From Sequoia sempervirens (taxonomy: Eukaryota; Streptophyta; Pinopsida; Cupressales; Cupressaceae), in assembly GCA_007258455.2 (NCBI GenBank), contig VDFB02193867.1:569040656-569104655 (forward strand): DNA of 64,000 nt, written 5' to 3'. A program made the position numbers and the translations under genes. This document shows, one piece after another, positions 1-11,841 of the stretch. The first letter of the stretch is position 1; the number at the start of each line of letters is the position of its first letter. The notes under the pieces are model-generated. The model made no database searches. It saw nothing but the letters and a program-made list of their open reading frames with translations, and had not been told where the DNA came from.

Positions 1-1083
1 AAAAACTTAGTGGTTTTCCAATCTCTAATCATGTATGATTTTGTATTTTTTAGGATGATCTTTTATTTGAATTTTAATGATTTTTGGAATATACAACACT
101 CAAATGAAGACAATTGTTTTTAAGAGTTGTAATCTAAACAAATAGTGTATGTTCAAAAGAACCACGCATGGTCCTATTTTCACTGGTTTGATAACAAGAA
201 GAAACTTCAGATAGACTCACTTTTAATAGTCAAAAGGTCATCGTTATACTCAACAACCCACAACTTAAAATTGCATCAACTCACACAGCCATGTCACCTG
301 CTCGTGTTTTTGTCTTTTCTAGGTATGTACTCAGGGTGATGGAAGTGGATACCAGATCCCCTGAGCAAACATTCCTTGGAAATTATATGGTGAGTGTCTT
401 GAGGGAATATTCTTCCCTCCCCTTGCACTGCGAATATTACAATGTTTGGTTACTGACTCAGCTGGATACTACACTAGGTTCTTAAAAAGGGTTTCCGTTC
501 AGAGCGGCAATAATAGACTCCGTCAGGAGACCTCCCAACCTTTAGAACAAAGGTTTTAGGGATGGTTATCTTGCACCCTTCCGAAAAAAGTGTGTTTCCC
601 CATATTTACTTTAAATTTTATAGTGGGGTGGAAAAACCTGGCTTTGGTTTGAACCCACTTAGGTCGTTCCCGTAGGGTGAGTAATTTTTCCCACTACGTC
701 AGGCCTTCTAAAGGATGTAATAAATCTTTGAAGAATGCATAAAATAAGGATGAGTCTGGATTTTTGGATCACCCAGTTAAGGGGAGAGCATATGCCTATC
801 AACCATTCAAACACATAAACCACTTGTTCAAATTTTAAAGCCCAAATGAAAATTTTTCTATCTATGTGAAGATGTTGCTTCACAGTGAAGATATTGCTTC
901 ACAAAAAGACATGGTGTTCATTTTAAATCCAAATTTGAAATGTTTGATGATTACCCTAGATTGATAAACTTTAGTCCAATTGAAAATGTGACTATCCTAG
1001 GATTCATCCATTTTAAACCAACTAAAGAAGTGTCTATCATAGATTGATTCTTTTTTGTCCAACTGAAGAAATGAAATTTACCG

Positions 1084-1440
1084 GCCGCAGACACATCAAA
1101 TCCAGAAAATGAGTTACACAGAAGCGCTATGACAGTGATTAAAAGAGCTATAAAAATGAATATAAGCGCTATAGAAATCTCCAAAAGTGCTATAGAAATT
1201 TACAGAAGCCCTAAAGAAACATATAGAAGTGCTATAGAAACAGACAAAAGCGCTAAACAAATGTTGAATAATACTGCTAACCCATGCTGGATTGTGAAAT
1301 TTAAGTGCTAAAACAATCGTATGAAGCGCTATAATTTTGTTCAGAAGCACTAGAACAGTCGTCAGAAGCGCTATAATTTTCGTCAAAAGCACTAGAACAG
1401 TCCTCAAAAGCACTATAAAATCCTCTGAATGCGCTAAAAT
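1084..1440. repeat. degenerate 21-bp tandem array (AGAAGCGCTATA-type)
   Basis: About fifteen imperfect copies of a unit of roughly 21 bases built on (A)GAAGCGCTATAGAAAT, interrupted at 1270-1300. The period is a multiple of three, so open frames cross it on both strands (for example 1129-1311 plus). These are compositional and not genes. The array lies in the leader of the minus-strand element. Confidence 0.7.
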
Positions 1441-1500
1441 GGATCATGCCAGATTCCTGTACGAAAACTTTTCAGAAAAACTTGTTAAAAACATGGGGTA

Positions 1501-1519
1501 TGGCCCCACGGTGGGTGCT
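1501..1519 (-). other. primer-binding-site-like motif
   Basis: Minus strand reads AGCACCCACCGTGGGGCCA three bases after the LTR end. It resembles the GCGCCCACCGTGGGGC type of PBS known from plant Ty3/gypsy elements, with two A-for-G differences at its start. I recall the type from family knowledge and could not align it to tRNAs. Confidence 0.45.
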
Positions 1520-1523
1520 AGAA

Positions 1524-2733
1524 TGTAGATGTGGAAAATGTAAACTAAATACAATTATATACACCTCTTAATGAAACATTGTATCAATATTAAACATGAA
1601 TTAAACTAATTTAAAACACAAAAAATCCTGAAAGCGTCTCATTGTCTCCTATCTCCAAAGATTTATCAAATTATAGAAGCTCTCAGATTTGTAAGCACCG
1701 TAACTGTTTAAAATGCCTATCTAGAGAATGGAATGGATGCTAAATGTTGTGATGTGATGATTTCTAATGAATTCTAGATGATATGAAGCTACTATAAATG
1801 AAGCCTGATGGATGAAAGCTCCAGTAAAAAGAAACTATGCTGCCGTGATAGGAAATCTACTGATGCCATGATGATATGATGATACTAAAATGCTAATGCT
1901 AAATGATTGCTTGGTTGCTTGAGTACTAATTTCTGCAGAGTAAGTTTGCATAAAGGATGATGATTCTCAGATGATTTTGGTGCTTCAGAAGGCTATATAT
2001 ATATAGATTTCCTGGCAGCACATTTGCACAGGGATAACACAACAGAGGATGAGATTCAATCTGGAGATTTGAATGGTATGAGATGAGAAGGTGGAGCTGA
2101 GCATGGAGGATTGTTCCTGCCCATGAAAAAACTAGGCAAGATGGGAGGAAAGATTTGAGGCACAAGATTGAGAGGATTTCCTGCAGGTTTGTCCCCGAGG
2201 CTCTTCTCGTGAATGTCAGTTGAATTAATTAGATTTGAAAAAATCTAATTTTATTGGTGAGTGAATAGAGGGATGTGATTTATGCTTTTATTTAAATATT
2301 TTTGATTTATTTAAATTCAGAAAAAGAAGAATAAATAATTTAATAAAACAAACTATAGAAGTTGTTTATTAAATTAAATAGAAAGAATATGATAATTAAA
2401 TTAAATATTTTTAAGATATCTTTATTTAATTAAGAAGAAATGTGATGAGATAATTAAATAACACAAATTATTGAAGTTGTGTATTTAATTTAAGATAGAA
2501 TTAATGGATAAAGTATAGAAGAAATAATATTGATAATAATTAAATAAAACAAAGTATTTAATTTTGTTTATTTAATTAAGAGGGAAATAAAGTGATAAAA
2601 TAGAAGAATTAATAGTGAACTTAATATAAATAAATATTTCTATTTATTTACTAAGTAGATGAATTGAGGTTAATTAATCAAATAAGTCGTATTTAATTAA
2701 TTAGATTTTCTAGACCATTTTTAGGTGTCTACA
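1524..2733 (-). repeat. LTR of the element at the window start
   Basis: On the minus strand it starts TGTAGACACC and ends ATCTACA, giving a 6-bp terminal inverted repeat TGTAGA/TCTACA with canonical TG...CA ends, 1210 bp long. It is very AT-rich in its first 450 bases. The partner LTR is outside the window, so the boundaries rest on the inverted repeat and the adjoining PBS-like motif. Confidence 0.55.
2337..2702. repeat. series of AT-rich hairpins inside the LTR
   Basis: Three successive imperfect inverted repeats with 14-16-base arms lie at 2337-2375, 2452-2490 and 2538-2577. A weaker fourth is at about 2670-2702. Arms are of the form AATTWAATAAMACAA / TTGTKTATTWAATT. Loops are about 8-10 bases. 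Confidence 0.55.
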
Positions 2734-3012
2734 GTTACAACTAGACTTCCCCAGAGATCTTTTAGATATCCAATCTTGGGGTATACCCGATTTTAATCTT
2801 GGAGAAAGGTTGCAACAATCATTATAACTACATTTTTTTAGTTACTTGGCCACTTGGGGAAGGATTGTAACAATCATTACTAGTTTCCTCCCTCCCTTGA
2901 CCTTGTATTGCTACAATATCTGATGTTTCTTTAATAAGAAAGTTGATTTATTACTTATATAAAGAGTATTTTATACAGTAGTTGTCTTCCCCTTTATTTT
3001 TTAGGGTTTTTG
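2734..3012 (-). other. probable 3' non-coding end of the chromovirus
   Basis: This lies downstream (minus strand) of the chromodomain frame. A purine-rich stretch, AAAAAATAAAGGGGAAGA, at about 2986-3003 could be the polypurine tract preceding its 3' LTR. The LTR itself would be cut by the element ending at 2733. No second LTR copy is available for comparison. Confidence 0.3.
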
Positions 3013-4481
3013 TCATTCCTTGCTTTGTTTATTTCTGAAAGCCTCAATGGTTTCTTTTCTTTCCCATTTAGCATCATCCTCAGGAAGTCCCCTCCACTTA
3101 ATTAGGAATTCGGTGATGACCCTATTTCTCAACTTCCTTTCTCTAGTATCTATGATCAATTCTGGCTCAAGGGTGACTTGCCCCTCCTCATCTAGCAGAG
3201 GTAACTCAGTGCACGGATGAACTTGTTGCCCAAGGACCTTTTTGAGCCTGGATACATGGAAAACATTGTGTATCTTACTATGCTTGGGTAGCTCTAACTC
3301 ATAGGCAACTTCACCAATCCTTCTTACAATTTTGTATGGCCCATAGAAACATGGCTTTAGCTTCTTAGACCCATTTTTTTTTATTGATGTTTTTTTGTAT
3401 GGTTGTAACCGTAGAAAGAATAAATCCATGACTTCAAACGATCTTTCTATGTGATGACAATTAGCATATATTTTTTGTTGGTTCTGAGCTTGCTGCAAGT
3501 TTTCCTTTAGAGCCTTCATGAGATCAATGTTTTTCTATACAAAATCTTGAGCACTTTGTACCTTTCTCTCCCAAGTGATTAGATGTCCAAATGAAGGAGC
3601 ATCATAACCATATAAAGCCTTGAAAGGGATCATTCCAATTGACATATGGTGGGTGGTATTGTAACAATGCTCACCCAAGTGTAGCCATTTTATCCATGCT
3701 GACTGTTGTCCTGTTACATAATTCCTTAGATATCCTTCTAATCATTTGTTAACTATTTTTGTTTGTCCATCCATTTGGGGATGGTAACTTGTGCTTGGAG
3801 TTAGATTTGTTCCTGCCAACCTAAAAAATTCCTTCCAAAATTGGCTAAGGAACTTACTGTCTCTATCACTGATGATTGTTCTGGGTATTCCATAAAGGCA
3901 AAAAACTTCCTTGAAGAAAAATTCTGCCACTTGAGATGCTTTTTATTTTGATGATATGGCAAGAAAATGGGCATACTTGGAAAGCCTATCTACCACCACA
4001 CAAATGCTATCCTTTCCATGCACCTTGGGTAGTCCCGCTATAAAATCCATTGAGATACTTTCCCATTTTTGATTGGGAATAGGAAAGGGCTATAGAAGGC
4101 CTGCTAGAAAGTTCTGTTCTAGCTTAGTTCATTGGCAAGTCATACATTCTTGTATATGTTTGAGTACATCACTCTTCAAACCCTTCCATGAGTATACTTC
4201 TCTAACTTGTTTGTACATTTTGTAGAATCCTTCGTGTCCTGCCAAGGGGCTATCATGGTACTCCCTGATAATCCGGTTCTTTAACCTTGAATTTGGAACA
4301 AGAAATATTCTTCCCTTGTATAAGATAAGGTCATCATATACTTTGTATTCCTCATTCCTCATTCTTCCCTTTAGTATTTCAGATGTTTGTGTATCTTTGG
4401 CATATTCAACAATAATATCATTCTTCTAATCTCTTGAGATGCTTGTGATATTGTTGAGATAGGGTCACCTTGATAAGGCAT
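3013..4481 (-). pseudogene. Ty3/gypsy chromovirus pol fragment: integrase and chromodomain
   Basis: Read 5' to 3' on the minus strand, the order is as follows. An integrase zinc-binding segment ends in HIQECMTCQ (4362-4129). The catalytic core carries its first Asp in SMDFIAGLP and its second in SDRDSKF. A C-terminal region carries FYGPYKIVRRIGEVAYELE. The fragment ends in a chromodomain (EFLIKWRGLPEDDAKWE, near 3030-3080), which marks the chromovirus branch. The core is broken by stops near 3945, 3742 and 3523. The catalytic Glu of the usual GQTE motif reads Lys (GQTK, near 3750). Reverse transcriptase and gag are missing because the frame runs into the assembly gap at 4482. It is a dead copy. 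Confidence 0.85.
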
Positions 4482-4581
4482 NNNNNNNNNNNNNNNNNNN
4501 NNNNNNNNNNNNNNNNNNNNNNNNNNNNNNNNNNNNNNNNNNNNNNNNNNNNNNNNNNNNNNNNNNNNNNNNNNNNNNNNN
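4482..4581. other. assembly gap (100 N)
   Basis: Exactly 100 unknown bases, a conventional scaffold-gap length, so the true distance is unknown. The chromovirus ends abruptly here and the sequence on the far side is unrelated. Confidence 0.99.
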
Positions 4582-5464
4582 TAGGCTCAAAGAGAAAACC
4601 TAACTATTTTCTAGGCATTGTAAAAGCTCATTCTTGACCTTTGAAGAGGTTGGAGGCTTTTGATATTGGCAGTTTTCATGTGAATAGAATGAGACAGTGA
4701 TTTTTTTGATTGAAAATATAGTTTTTTTCTGTTCTTGTGTCTGAAACATCAACTAGATGATTTAAATAAAGCATTTGTTGGATTTTATAGCATGTAGAGT
4801 ATTATTTTGAATCAATCTTTTTGTATTTTAGTTAGAAAATCCATCGTTGTTTTCTATTCTTGTACATTCTCTGTTTTTCTTCTTATTGTTGTTTTGTCTG
4901 AAACTAGTGAAAATGGGGTCTTAGGCCGTGTTCTTCCTGTGCCTGCAAGCATGGGTTCATTGGAAATGTGTTCAAGATCCTTATCTATACACAGTTTAGT
5001 GGTAGGGAATATTAGAAGTTCTAAGAGCATGCATAAAGTCTTTTCCTAGGCGAGACTAATGGTGCCTGGCTTGGAAAAGATAGTCTTTACACTGTTCAAA
5101 CATGGTAGGGTTGTTGTATGTTTGACAATGCAGAGTGGATAGTGACTGCAGGAGCCTTCACCAAGGTTGGAAAGAAGGAAAAACCTTTGTCTGATCACCT
5201 ATAGGTTAGAAAGTGCAAACAGTCCAAGGAAAGGTTAAGAAAAACCCTAGTTCTTGCAAGAACAGGGTACACCATATGTACAGACAGAAAACACTCCAAG
5301 ACCTCAAAAATCTGTTAGTGCTCCAAATTTGAGCAAGGGTGATAGAAGCAAGTTTGGCCTAATGAGGTGAAGGAGAGGAGTGATAAGCAATTGTCTTGTG
5401 TGAGGAGGCCTAAAAGGGGCTCAACCCTAGTAGCCTTTCCAAACCCTAAACTAGGGTTTAATGA
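4582..5464. other. unassigned stretch
   Basis: No convincing coding frame, RNA gene or repeat boundary is seen. The frame at 4807-5049 has no recognisable family and lies in T-rich sequence. The region abuts the truncated end of the copia LTR at 5465 and may be the tail of another insertion. Confidence 0.4.
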
Positions 5465-6428
5465 ATCACCTCATCGTCATATCATTGCTTTGTAATCCAC
5501 AACAAGGATTTGGATTACCATTCACCCAATCTTGTCATGCCATGTGTTTGCTTCATCATCATCTGTCATCTCATACCCCAATTGGGTCCCACCAAGATAC
5601 ACTGCAAGAACCACCCAATATCGCTACAAACCCAAACTTTAGAACCTCTTTGTCAGAGGTTATGAAATTCTAAAAACCCGTGACTCACCGATAAAGCTCT
5701 CCTTACTCCTTATCACTCCATCAAGGATACTTCTCTCAAAATCTTGTTGATACATCAATGTCTCGTTGATAAGAAGATCATCGACCCGTCGAAGAGACAT
5801 CTCCCATTCTCTCTGCAACCGCACACTGTCACACCGATATGAAGAAGATATATAACCTTAAAGTTCTAGGAAAAGGGGTCGGTCACCCTCACGACTTCAC
5901 TGACATAAGTTGCATTTAATGCAACAATAACCGTCAATACTAGGTCAACATCAAAATAGAAATCTATTATGAACTCCATGACTGCAAGTGTCCTTAGGGT
6001 TTAACTGATAAACCCTAACACTCGAGAGCATAAATTAAACATTTATGGGCTAATCCATCACTTTCTCGACCTGCACAGTACCTTTCTAGAAAGCTCTCGA
6101 GAAACCCACATTGAATCTGCCACCTAATTTTCCATCAAATACCTAGAAGCAACTATTGTAGAGAGATGACACATTTTTTCAACTATGCAACATATTGAGC
6201 AACTTGCTCTTCTGCACCAACAACCAATCCTCATACTTTCAAAACCAAATTTACTACTCTCATGCTCATCCTCTATCATTATTCCAACAATCTCCCTTGC
6301 ATGATTTAACTAGTCATCACCTTTCTGATACCTTCATGACATCAATGACAACATGATGTGCTTCTACACAGGATCAACTCACTTCTCCTTTGATCCCCTT
6401 TTGACATCAATGACAACATATTCCAACA
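5465..6428 (-). repeat. 3' LTR copy (truncated) of the copia-like element
   Basis: Matches 10092-11053 almost throughout, with scattered substitutions and a few short indels by eye. It starts TGTTGGAATATG on the minus strand at 6428. The match stops at 5465, whereas LTR-like sequence continues beyond 10092 in the other copy, so this copy is probably truncated. Confidence 0.75.
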
Positions 6429-6441
6429 ATCTCCCCCTTTG
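6429..6441 (-). other. polypurine tract
   Basis: CAAAGGGGGAGAT on the minus strand immediately before the LTR start TGTTGG. This is the standard position for the plus-strand DNA primer and orients the element. Confidence 0.7.
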
Positions 6442-7860
6442 TCATTGATGGAAAAACCTTAAATGCTCAATGATACAAATTAACCAATTCAACATTTGTA
6501 CCAGTATCATCTTTACCTTCTACTTCTATTGTTGCTTTCTCCAATGCTCCTCTTTGAGCATTTGCATGACTTTCTCCCCCTTTGACATTAATGGAAAAGG
6601 GATCACTCCTCCTAAAATTATTCTCCCCCTTTGAAAATAAATGCAAAGGGTCTAGCTATTCTCTAATATCCTCCTTTGACATTCCTTCTCCTTTGCTCAT
6701 CCTTATGAGCATCTTCATAGCTTTCTCTCTTATGCTCAAATATTTTGAGCACTTGATCATCCTTTCTCCTCTTCTTTATCTCAGGTCACATACTGCTACA
6801 ACCTTCACTTCTTCTTAGCAATGGAAAAGGTATAGAGCTTCCCCTTTGACTAATACCAATTGAAAACAATTTTTGCTCGCATGCCAATTGTTGCATTCAA
6901 CCTTTTTACTACAATGGAAAAACCATATTCTCCAACTACCTTGTACCTATTAAAAATATCTAATGTTAGTTGGAGTGTCATTACATGCTCTGATCTGATC
7001 AAGTCAAATACTAATTGTAGATATTTGGATTCATGCTTTGTACCAATTGAATCATATTTCAAACACAAATTGGTGATATCATGCCCTGATACTAATTATC
7101 ATTTTGATACCAATTGTGAATGTGTTCGGTTTATGTTATGTACCAATTGATATCTTGGACTACGTTGTATCAAGTTAAACACTGATTTAATACCAAAAGC
7201 CGCAATTGTCAAGAAACCGCCACTATTCCAGATCAAGGATTCATGGGAGGTTGTTAGACCATGTCACGAATCATGTGGTCAACGCTAACCGAAGGGTGAA
7301 AGTGTTGAGCTTCCAATAATCCCCCTAGCACAAGCATGAGATTTGAACCTGTAGCCCAAGCTTTGATACCAATTTATACTCCTAACTACATTGTACACTG
7401 ATATAATGCCTATATCAGCTCCCTTTGAGACCTTACTCCATTTACTATGTGTACCTAAGTGTACACTTCACCACAGGCTCTATACCAACTAAAACTTTTC
7501 CTAACCACAATAGCATCTCCTCCTTAGACTATTCTCCATTCTCTTTGCCTACATGCATAAGCATTTACTCTGCATTGGGATTAGTACCAATTTGCAAACA
7601 TTTATTTGATCCCAAATTTGTGTTTGACACATTTCTCATCTTTTCTTATCCTCATGAGCACTTGCAGACCTTCTTGAGCACTGTACCAAGTAGACCATTT
7701 CTTTGACACCATCTGTAGCTCCCCCTAAGATCAATATCCATGAACACTTTCCATTCTAGTGAGCATCTGCATCATTCCAAATTCTATACCAGTCAGGCTA
7801 ATCTATGCATATCATTTTCTCAACAAGGCACAAGGAGCATTATCTTCTTTACCTACAAAT
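6442..7860 (-). repeat. degenerate arrays of PPT-like and CAATTGGTA motifs
   Basis: From 6570 to 6850, CTCCCCCTTTGACATTAATGG-like motifs recur (near 6574, 6622, 6668 and 6838). From 6845 to 7800, TACCAATTG-like motifs recur at irregular 30-110-base spacing (6849, 7041, 7097, 7141, 7367, 7591 and others). The one near 7363-7375 reads TTGGTATCAAAGC on the minus strand, like a tRNA-Met primer site. No pol frame is present where pol would be expected. Confidence 0.45.
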
Positions 7861-8199
7861 GTTCTTCCCCGTTTGACAAAGAGAAAGAATAAAACCATTT
7901 TCCTACAATCATCAAGTCATTATAAATTTGTACAAGTTTACCTGACTTGATCACTTCTCCATATCCAGGGATAAAATAGATATCAATTAAACTCTTGGAC
8001 TCATGCCCTATCACTAATATATAGTGATGTGAGGCAGAAGCAGCCATATGGAGCATTTCCTACCAGTATTTCTCTCTCCATATCATCTTGTGCTTCTTCT
8101 CTTTCTTTTCAGTCTTCTTATCAAGAACATGGAAACAATTGTTCACATTGGGAGAAGTATCCTTGTATTCTTCCTCTTTCTTTGTACTACAGGTCTTGC

Positions 8200-9580
8200 A
8201 AGATCTAGTCTGCAATCTTTAACTATGTGACCAAAGTTGTCACACTTGTAGCATACCACATACATATTCCTTAAAAGAGAAAATCAATTTCTATTTACAT
8301 ATTTAGTGCTCCTTCCAAGTGCAACTCTACATTATCTATCCATGTGACCAAATTGATTACAAGTATAATAGTAACCATAAAAACATGGGGATTACCTGGT
8401 CATATCATTTCTTCGAGCAGGATTAGGTGGTCTTCTTTTCCTTTGCTTCTTCATGTATCTCATCCTTGGGGATCCATTTGCATCAACTCCGTGTGTGTAT
8501 TGATTCTTCTTTAATTTCTCAAGGATTGATTTCTCCATCTTTTTTGTTGTGGGCTTCTTCTTTTGAAAAATGGAAACTGAATGTTTATTGTTCTTCTTAT
8601 TTGCAGCAGGCCTCTCTTCATCTTCAACTCTCTTCTTATCAGCAACGGGCTTATTTTCTTCTTTTTCTTTCTTCACCTTAGCAGTGCCTTTATCTGATTT
8701 ATTATTTCCAGATGTACTTTCTCTAGAGCAACTTGTGTAGGCTTCCTCTTCCTTTGTGCAACATCTTTCTTCTGCTTTAAATATGTCATAAAAGTTTGTA
8801 GAAGTGTTGATAGAGGAACTCATTCCTTTCTAAAACCCAGAGCCAACCTTTCTTAGGGTTAGAAGGAAGATATCTAAAAGTTAAATGCAGATTTTATCAA
8901 TAAAACACAGAAAAATTATAGCACCAACAAGAAAACACAGAGAATTTAACGTGGTTCACCCAATATGGGCTACATCCACAAAACCACATCCATCCAATGA
9001 TTTTATTATCCAATGCAAACGTATTACAATCTCACAAATAATGCTATACAACAACTCCCATCCCAACTAGTTCATAAAGTATCTCAGAGCCACCCTTCAA
9101 CTTCAGGCCTTTATCAATCTACTCCTTGGCTTTTTCTAAATCTTTTATCAAGGCCTCTACTTCTTTCAACTTTATGCACTTTTTTGATTTAGACTGTAGT
9201 TCAATCTAAACTACATCTTCTTCTCTTCTTTCTTCTTCCACCTCAGTCTTCAAGTTGATCACCATCTGGTTAGAATCTTCGAGACTCTTGGTCAAATTAT
9301 CAATCTCTTCTTTATTAAACCTTTCAACTTCATCAAAATTTGTTCCAAATGGGTCAAACCCACCAAGACTTTTCTGTTCATCAGTTGATCTACCATTTAC
9401 ATCAAATGGCCCACTTTCTTCATTTGTGTGCAGATTCTCCTTATTCACTTGCTTACAACCACTTTCTTGCCTAGAATTATATTTTTCATCATGAATGCAT
9501 TCAGAAGCAAGATAAGCAAATTTACCTCTATATTTTGTGGAGCCTTTTCTCAATCTCCTAATGAACTCTACTCCACTCCC
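8200..9580 (-). pseudogene. decayed copia gag with zinc knuckles
   Basis: On the minus strand from about 9577: a basic segment FIRRLRKGSTKYRGKF, a charged coiled-coil region (near 9330-9130: NKEEIDNLTKSLED, then after a stop, KLKEVEALIKDLEKAKE), and a Lys/Arg-rich segment 8823-8392 ending KKQRKRRPPNPARRN. A first CCHC-like knuckle follows near 8390-8326, with its first Cys read as Tyr and a stop before its last Cys. A second, intact CCHC knuckle lies at 8253-8212 (CYKCDNFGHIVKDC). This order matches gag proteins of plant Ty1/copia elements with paired knuckles. Stops interrupt it between the segments, and the N-terminal gag is missing. Confidence 0.6.
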
Positions 9581-10091
9581 ATCGATATAAGGTTGTCACC
9601 AATACACCAAAGTCACATCGATGAGATAACCATCGGGTTATCAATGAGACATCTACTCCACTCCCACCGATATAAGGTTGGTACGTCGATACCATTCGCT
9701 GCTATATACAAGTGGTCCCCATGCCATCGTGTCACCATATGTCACCATCCATTTTCATTTCCTTCCATGTGTCATCCTGTCATTCGCTTCATGATTGCAC
9801 GCCATTCTCGTCTTACTAGGTCTCACTTCCACATCCACCTCACTGGGTCCCACAGTTGACATCCATTCTCCTATCGCCCTATCGTTGGGACTAGCTCCAT
9901 AGTCCTAGTGATATCATATTTTCTCATTGATGGGTAGTTCATCGAGTTGTCAAGGAGACATCATTCAATGTCTTACCGACACCACTTTGTCACATCGATG
10001 GGAAGGTCATCACTACATCAAAGGGACTACCTCAAGAGTCCTACCAATGAAGGAATGTCACTCCGATGAAAACACTTGATGACTTCACCTG
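9568..10091 (-). repeat. LTR/leader-like extension of the 5' LTR, with an internal duplication
   Basis: Low-complexity sequence rich in ATCGATGAG-type words continues past the part of the LTR shared with the other copy. A 28-base phrase beginning CTACTCCACTCCCA occurs at 9568-9595 and again at 9653-9680 (85-base offset). It directly abuts the decayed gag, with no primer-binding site recognised. Confidence 0.4.
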
Positions 10092-11053
10092 ATCACCTCA
10101 TCGCCATGTCATTGCTTCATAATCCACAACAAGGATTTGGATTACCATTCACCCAATCTTGTCATGCCATGTGTCTACTTCATCATCATCTGTCATCTCA
10201 TACCCCAACTGGGTCCCACCAAGATACACTATAGGCACCACCCAATATCGCTACAAACCCAAACTTCAGAACCTCTTTGTCAGAGGTTATGAAATTCTAA
10301 AAACCCGTGACTCACCAATAAAGCTCTCCTTACTCCTTATCGCTCCATTGAGGATCTAACTTCTCCCAGACTCTTGTTGATACATCAATGTCTTGCTGAT
10401 AAGATCATCGACCTATCGAAGAGACATCTCCCATTCTCTCGTCGATGACACATTGTCACATTGATCTGAAGAAGATATATAACCTTAAAGTGCTAGGTAG
10501 AGGGGTCGGTCACCCTCACAACTTCAACGACATAAGTTGCATTTAATGCAGTCGATAACCACCGATACCAGGTCAACATCAAAATAGAAATCTATTTTGA
10601 ACGTTATGACTGCAAGTATCCTTAGGGTTTAACTGATAAGCCCTAACACCCAAGAGCAGAAATAAAACATTTTTGGGTGCATCCATCACCTTCTCAACCT
10701 ACACAATACCTTTCTAGAAAGCTCTCAAGAAAACCATATCGAATTTGCCACCTAATTTTCCATCAAATACTTGGAAGCAACTATTACAAAGAGATGACAC
10801 ATTTTGTCAACTATGCAACATATTGAGCAACTTGCTCTTCTGCACCAACAACCAATCCTCATACTTCCAGAACCAGATTTACTACTCTCACACTCATCCT
10901 CTGTCATTATGCAAACAATCTCCCTTGCATGATTTAACTCATCACCTTTTTGATACCTTCATGACATCAATAACAACATTATGTGCTTCTACACAAGATC
11001 AGCATACTTCTCCTCTAATCCCCTTTTGACATTAATGACAACATATTCCAACA
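10092..11053 (-). repeat. 5' LTR copy of the copia-like element
   Basis: Direct repeat of 5465-6428. It begins TGTTGGAATATG on the minus strand at 11053. The outside flank is GGATT (11054-11058). Confidence 0.75.
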
Positions 11054-11838
11054 GGATTCTCCTCATTTTTCCAACGGTTGTAAGCTAGACACCTCTCCAG
11101 CCATCTTGGCCACAGATTTTAGCCCCATCAAGGCTAGAGGCAACCAAAAACACTTAGGAAAAACGGCTAGGGTGTAAAAAAAACACTCCAGAAGTTCGGT
11201 CATTGTTTATATCCTCACCTTTGTTAGTTCCAAGTGACCAAAAACCCTATAGGAATGCCAAGTGGGGAGTTTTGAACCACAAGGAAAAGGAAGCAACGAC
11301 CCACATATTATAGGAAAAATCCATAAGAAAGAGCCATCTTACACACTTTGTGAGTCTTCCTTTCAGTTTGGTCGTGAATGACTTGTGCACAATTATCAGA
11401 TATTGACAGTGATCAAGAACAATGGTAAGAAATTTACACGATACACTAACCTCAACTCCTCTTGCTTCTTCATAATAGTTTTCATTTTTATTTTTTGATA
11501 TATTTATTTATTGTGTTGAATTCATATGAATATTGTTATAGGCTTTTCAAAGAAAAGGTCCAATCAAATCTATGACATCATATATAATTCAATTGGAAGA
11601 AAAGGTCTAATCAAATCTATAACATCATATATAGTTCCATTTGTTGTCTAACCCAATATTATATCAGGCATGCTCCAACGACTTTTTGTGTTCATCCACA
11701 TAAATAATTTCAAGTTTCTTGGCGTTTTCGAAGATGTAATCCCTGTCCCCTCTCTAACTAATATCAAACTACAACACGCTTTGTTGAATCCCTTAAAATT
11801 AATGCAGTGGGGTTTTCAACGAAAAAATCCGGTCTTGT
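11054..11838. other. unassigned stretch upstream of the small gene
   Basis: No recognisable coding sequence. It contains a local duplication around 11540-11640 (a phrase like AAAAGGTCYAATCAAATCTA twice, about 60 bases apart). It probably includes upstream sequence of the gene candidate at 12089. Confidence 0.35.
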
Positions 11839-11841
11839 GTC

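Larger units (their letters stand above)
1..2733 (-). mobile_element. 5' end of an LTR retrotransposon (LTR, PBS, leader), minus strand
   Basis: Reading the minus strand, a 1.2-kb LTR (2733 to 1524) is followed within three bases by a primer-binding-site-like motif and then by a leader with a tandem array. This is the order expected at the 5' end of an LTR retrotransposon. No gag or pol frame is seen between 1 and 1500, so coding sequence, if any, lies beyond the window start. The PBS type suggests a Ty3/gypsy element. It ends at 2733, about 280 bases from a chromovirus fragment of the same orientation, and may be nested in that element's LTR (inference). Target duplication cannot be tested because the other end is outside the window. 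Confidence 0.5.
5465..11053 (-). mobile_element. copia-like LTR retrotransposon remnant, gag only
   Basis: Two direct copies of a ~0.96-kb sequence (5465-6428 and 10092-11053) flank 3.7 kb. The outer start (minus strand, TGTTGGAATATG) is preceded at the inner copy by a polypurine tract, which fixes the orientation. Between them is a decayed gag with CCHC knuckles but no protease, integrase or reverse transcriptase. The element was therefore non-autonomous or has lost pol. No tRNA-Met primer site is seen next to the 5' LTR, so the LTR/leader junction appears deleted or rearranged. Target duplications cannot be compared because the copy at 5465 is truncated. Confidence 0.65.

Noticed and set aside
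1084..1440. Regular short repeats resembling a CRISPR array
   Set aside because: Units are degenerate, contiguous and without unique spacers, in a plant nuclear retroelement leader.
4807..5049. 80-codon plus-strand frame after the gap
   Set aside because: T-rich, no recognisable motif, no splice or promoter context.
7310..7380. tRNA gene or SINE head suggested by GGTTCAAATCTC on the minus strand
   Set aside because: No clear A box or cloverleaf. The adjacent TTGGTATCAAAGC fits a retroelement primer site better.
8427..9494. Plus-strand frames across the copia gag
   Set aside because: They are antisense shadows of the minus-strand gag, which carries the zinc knuckles.
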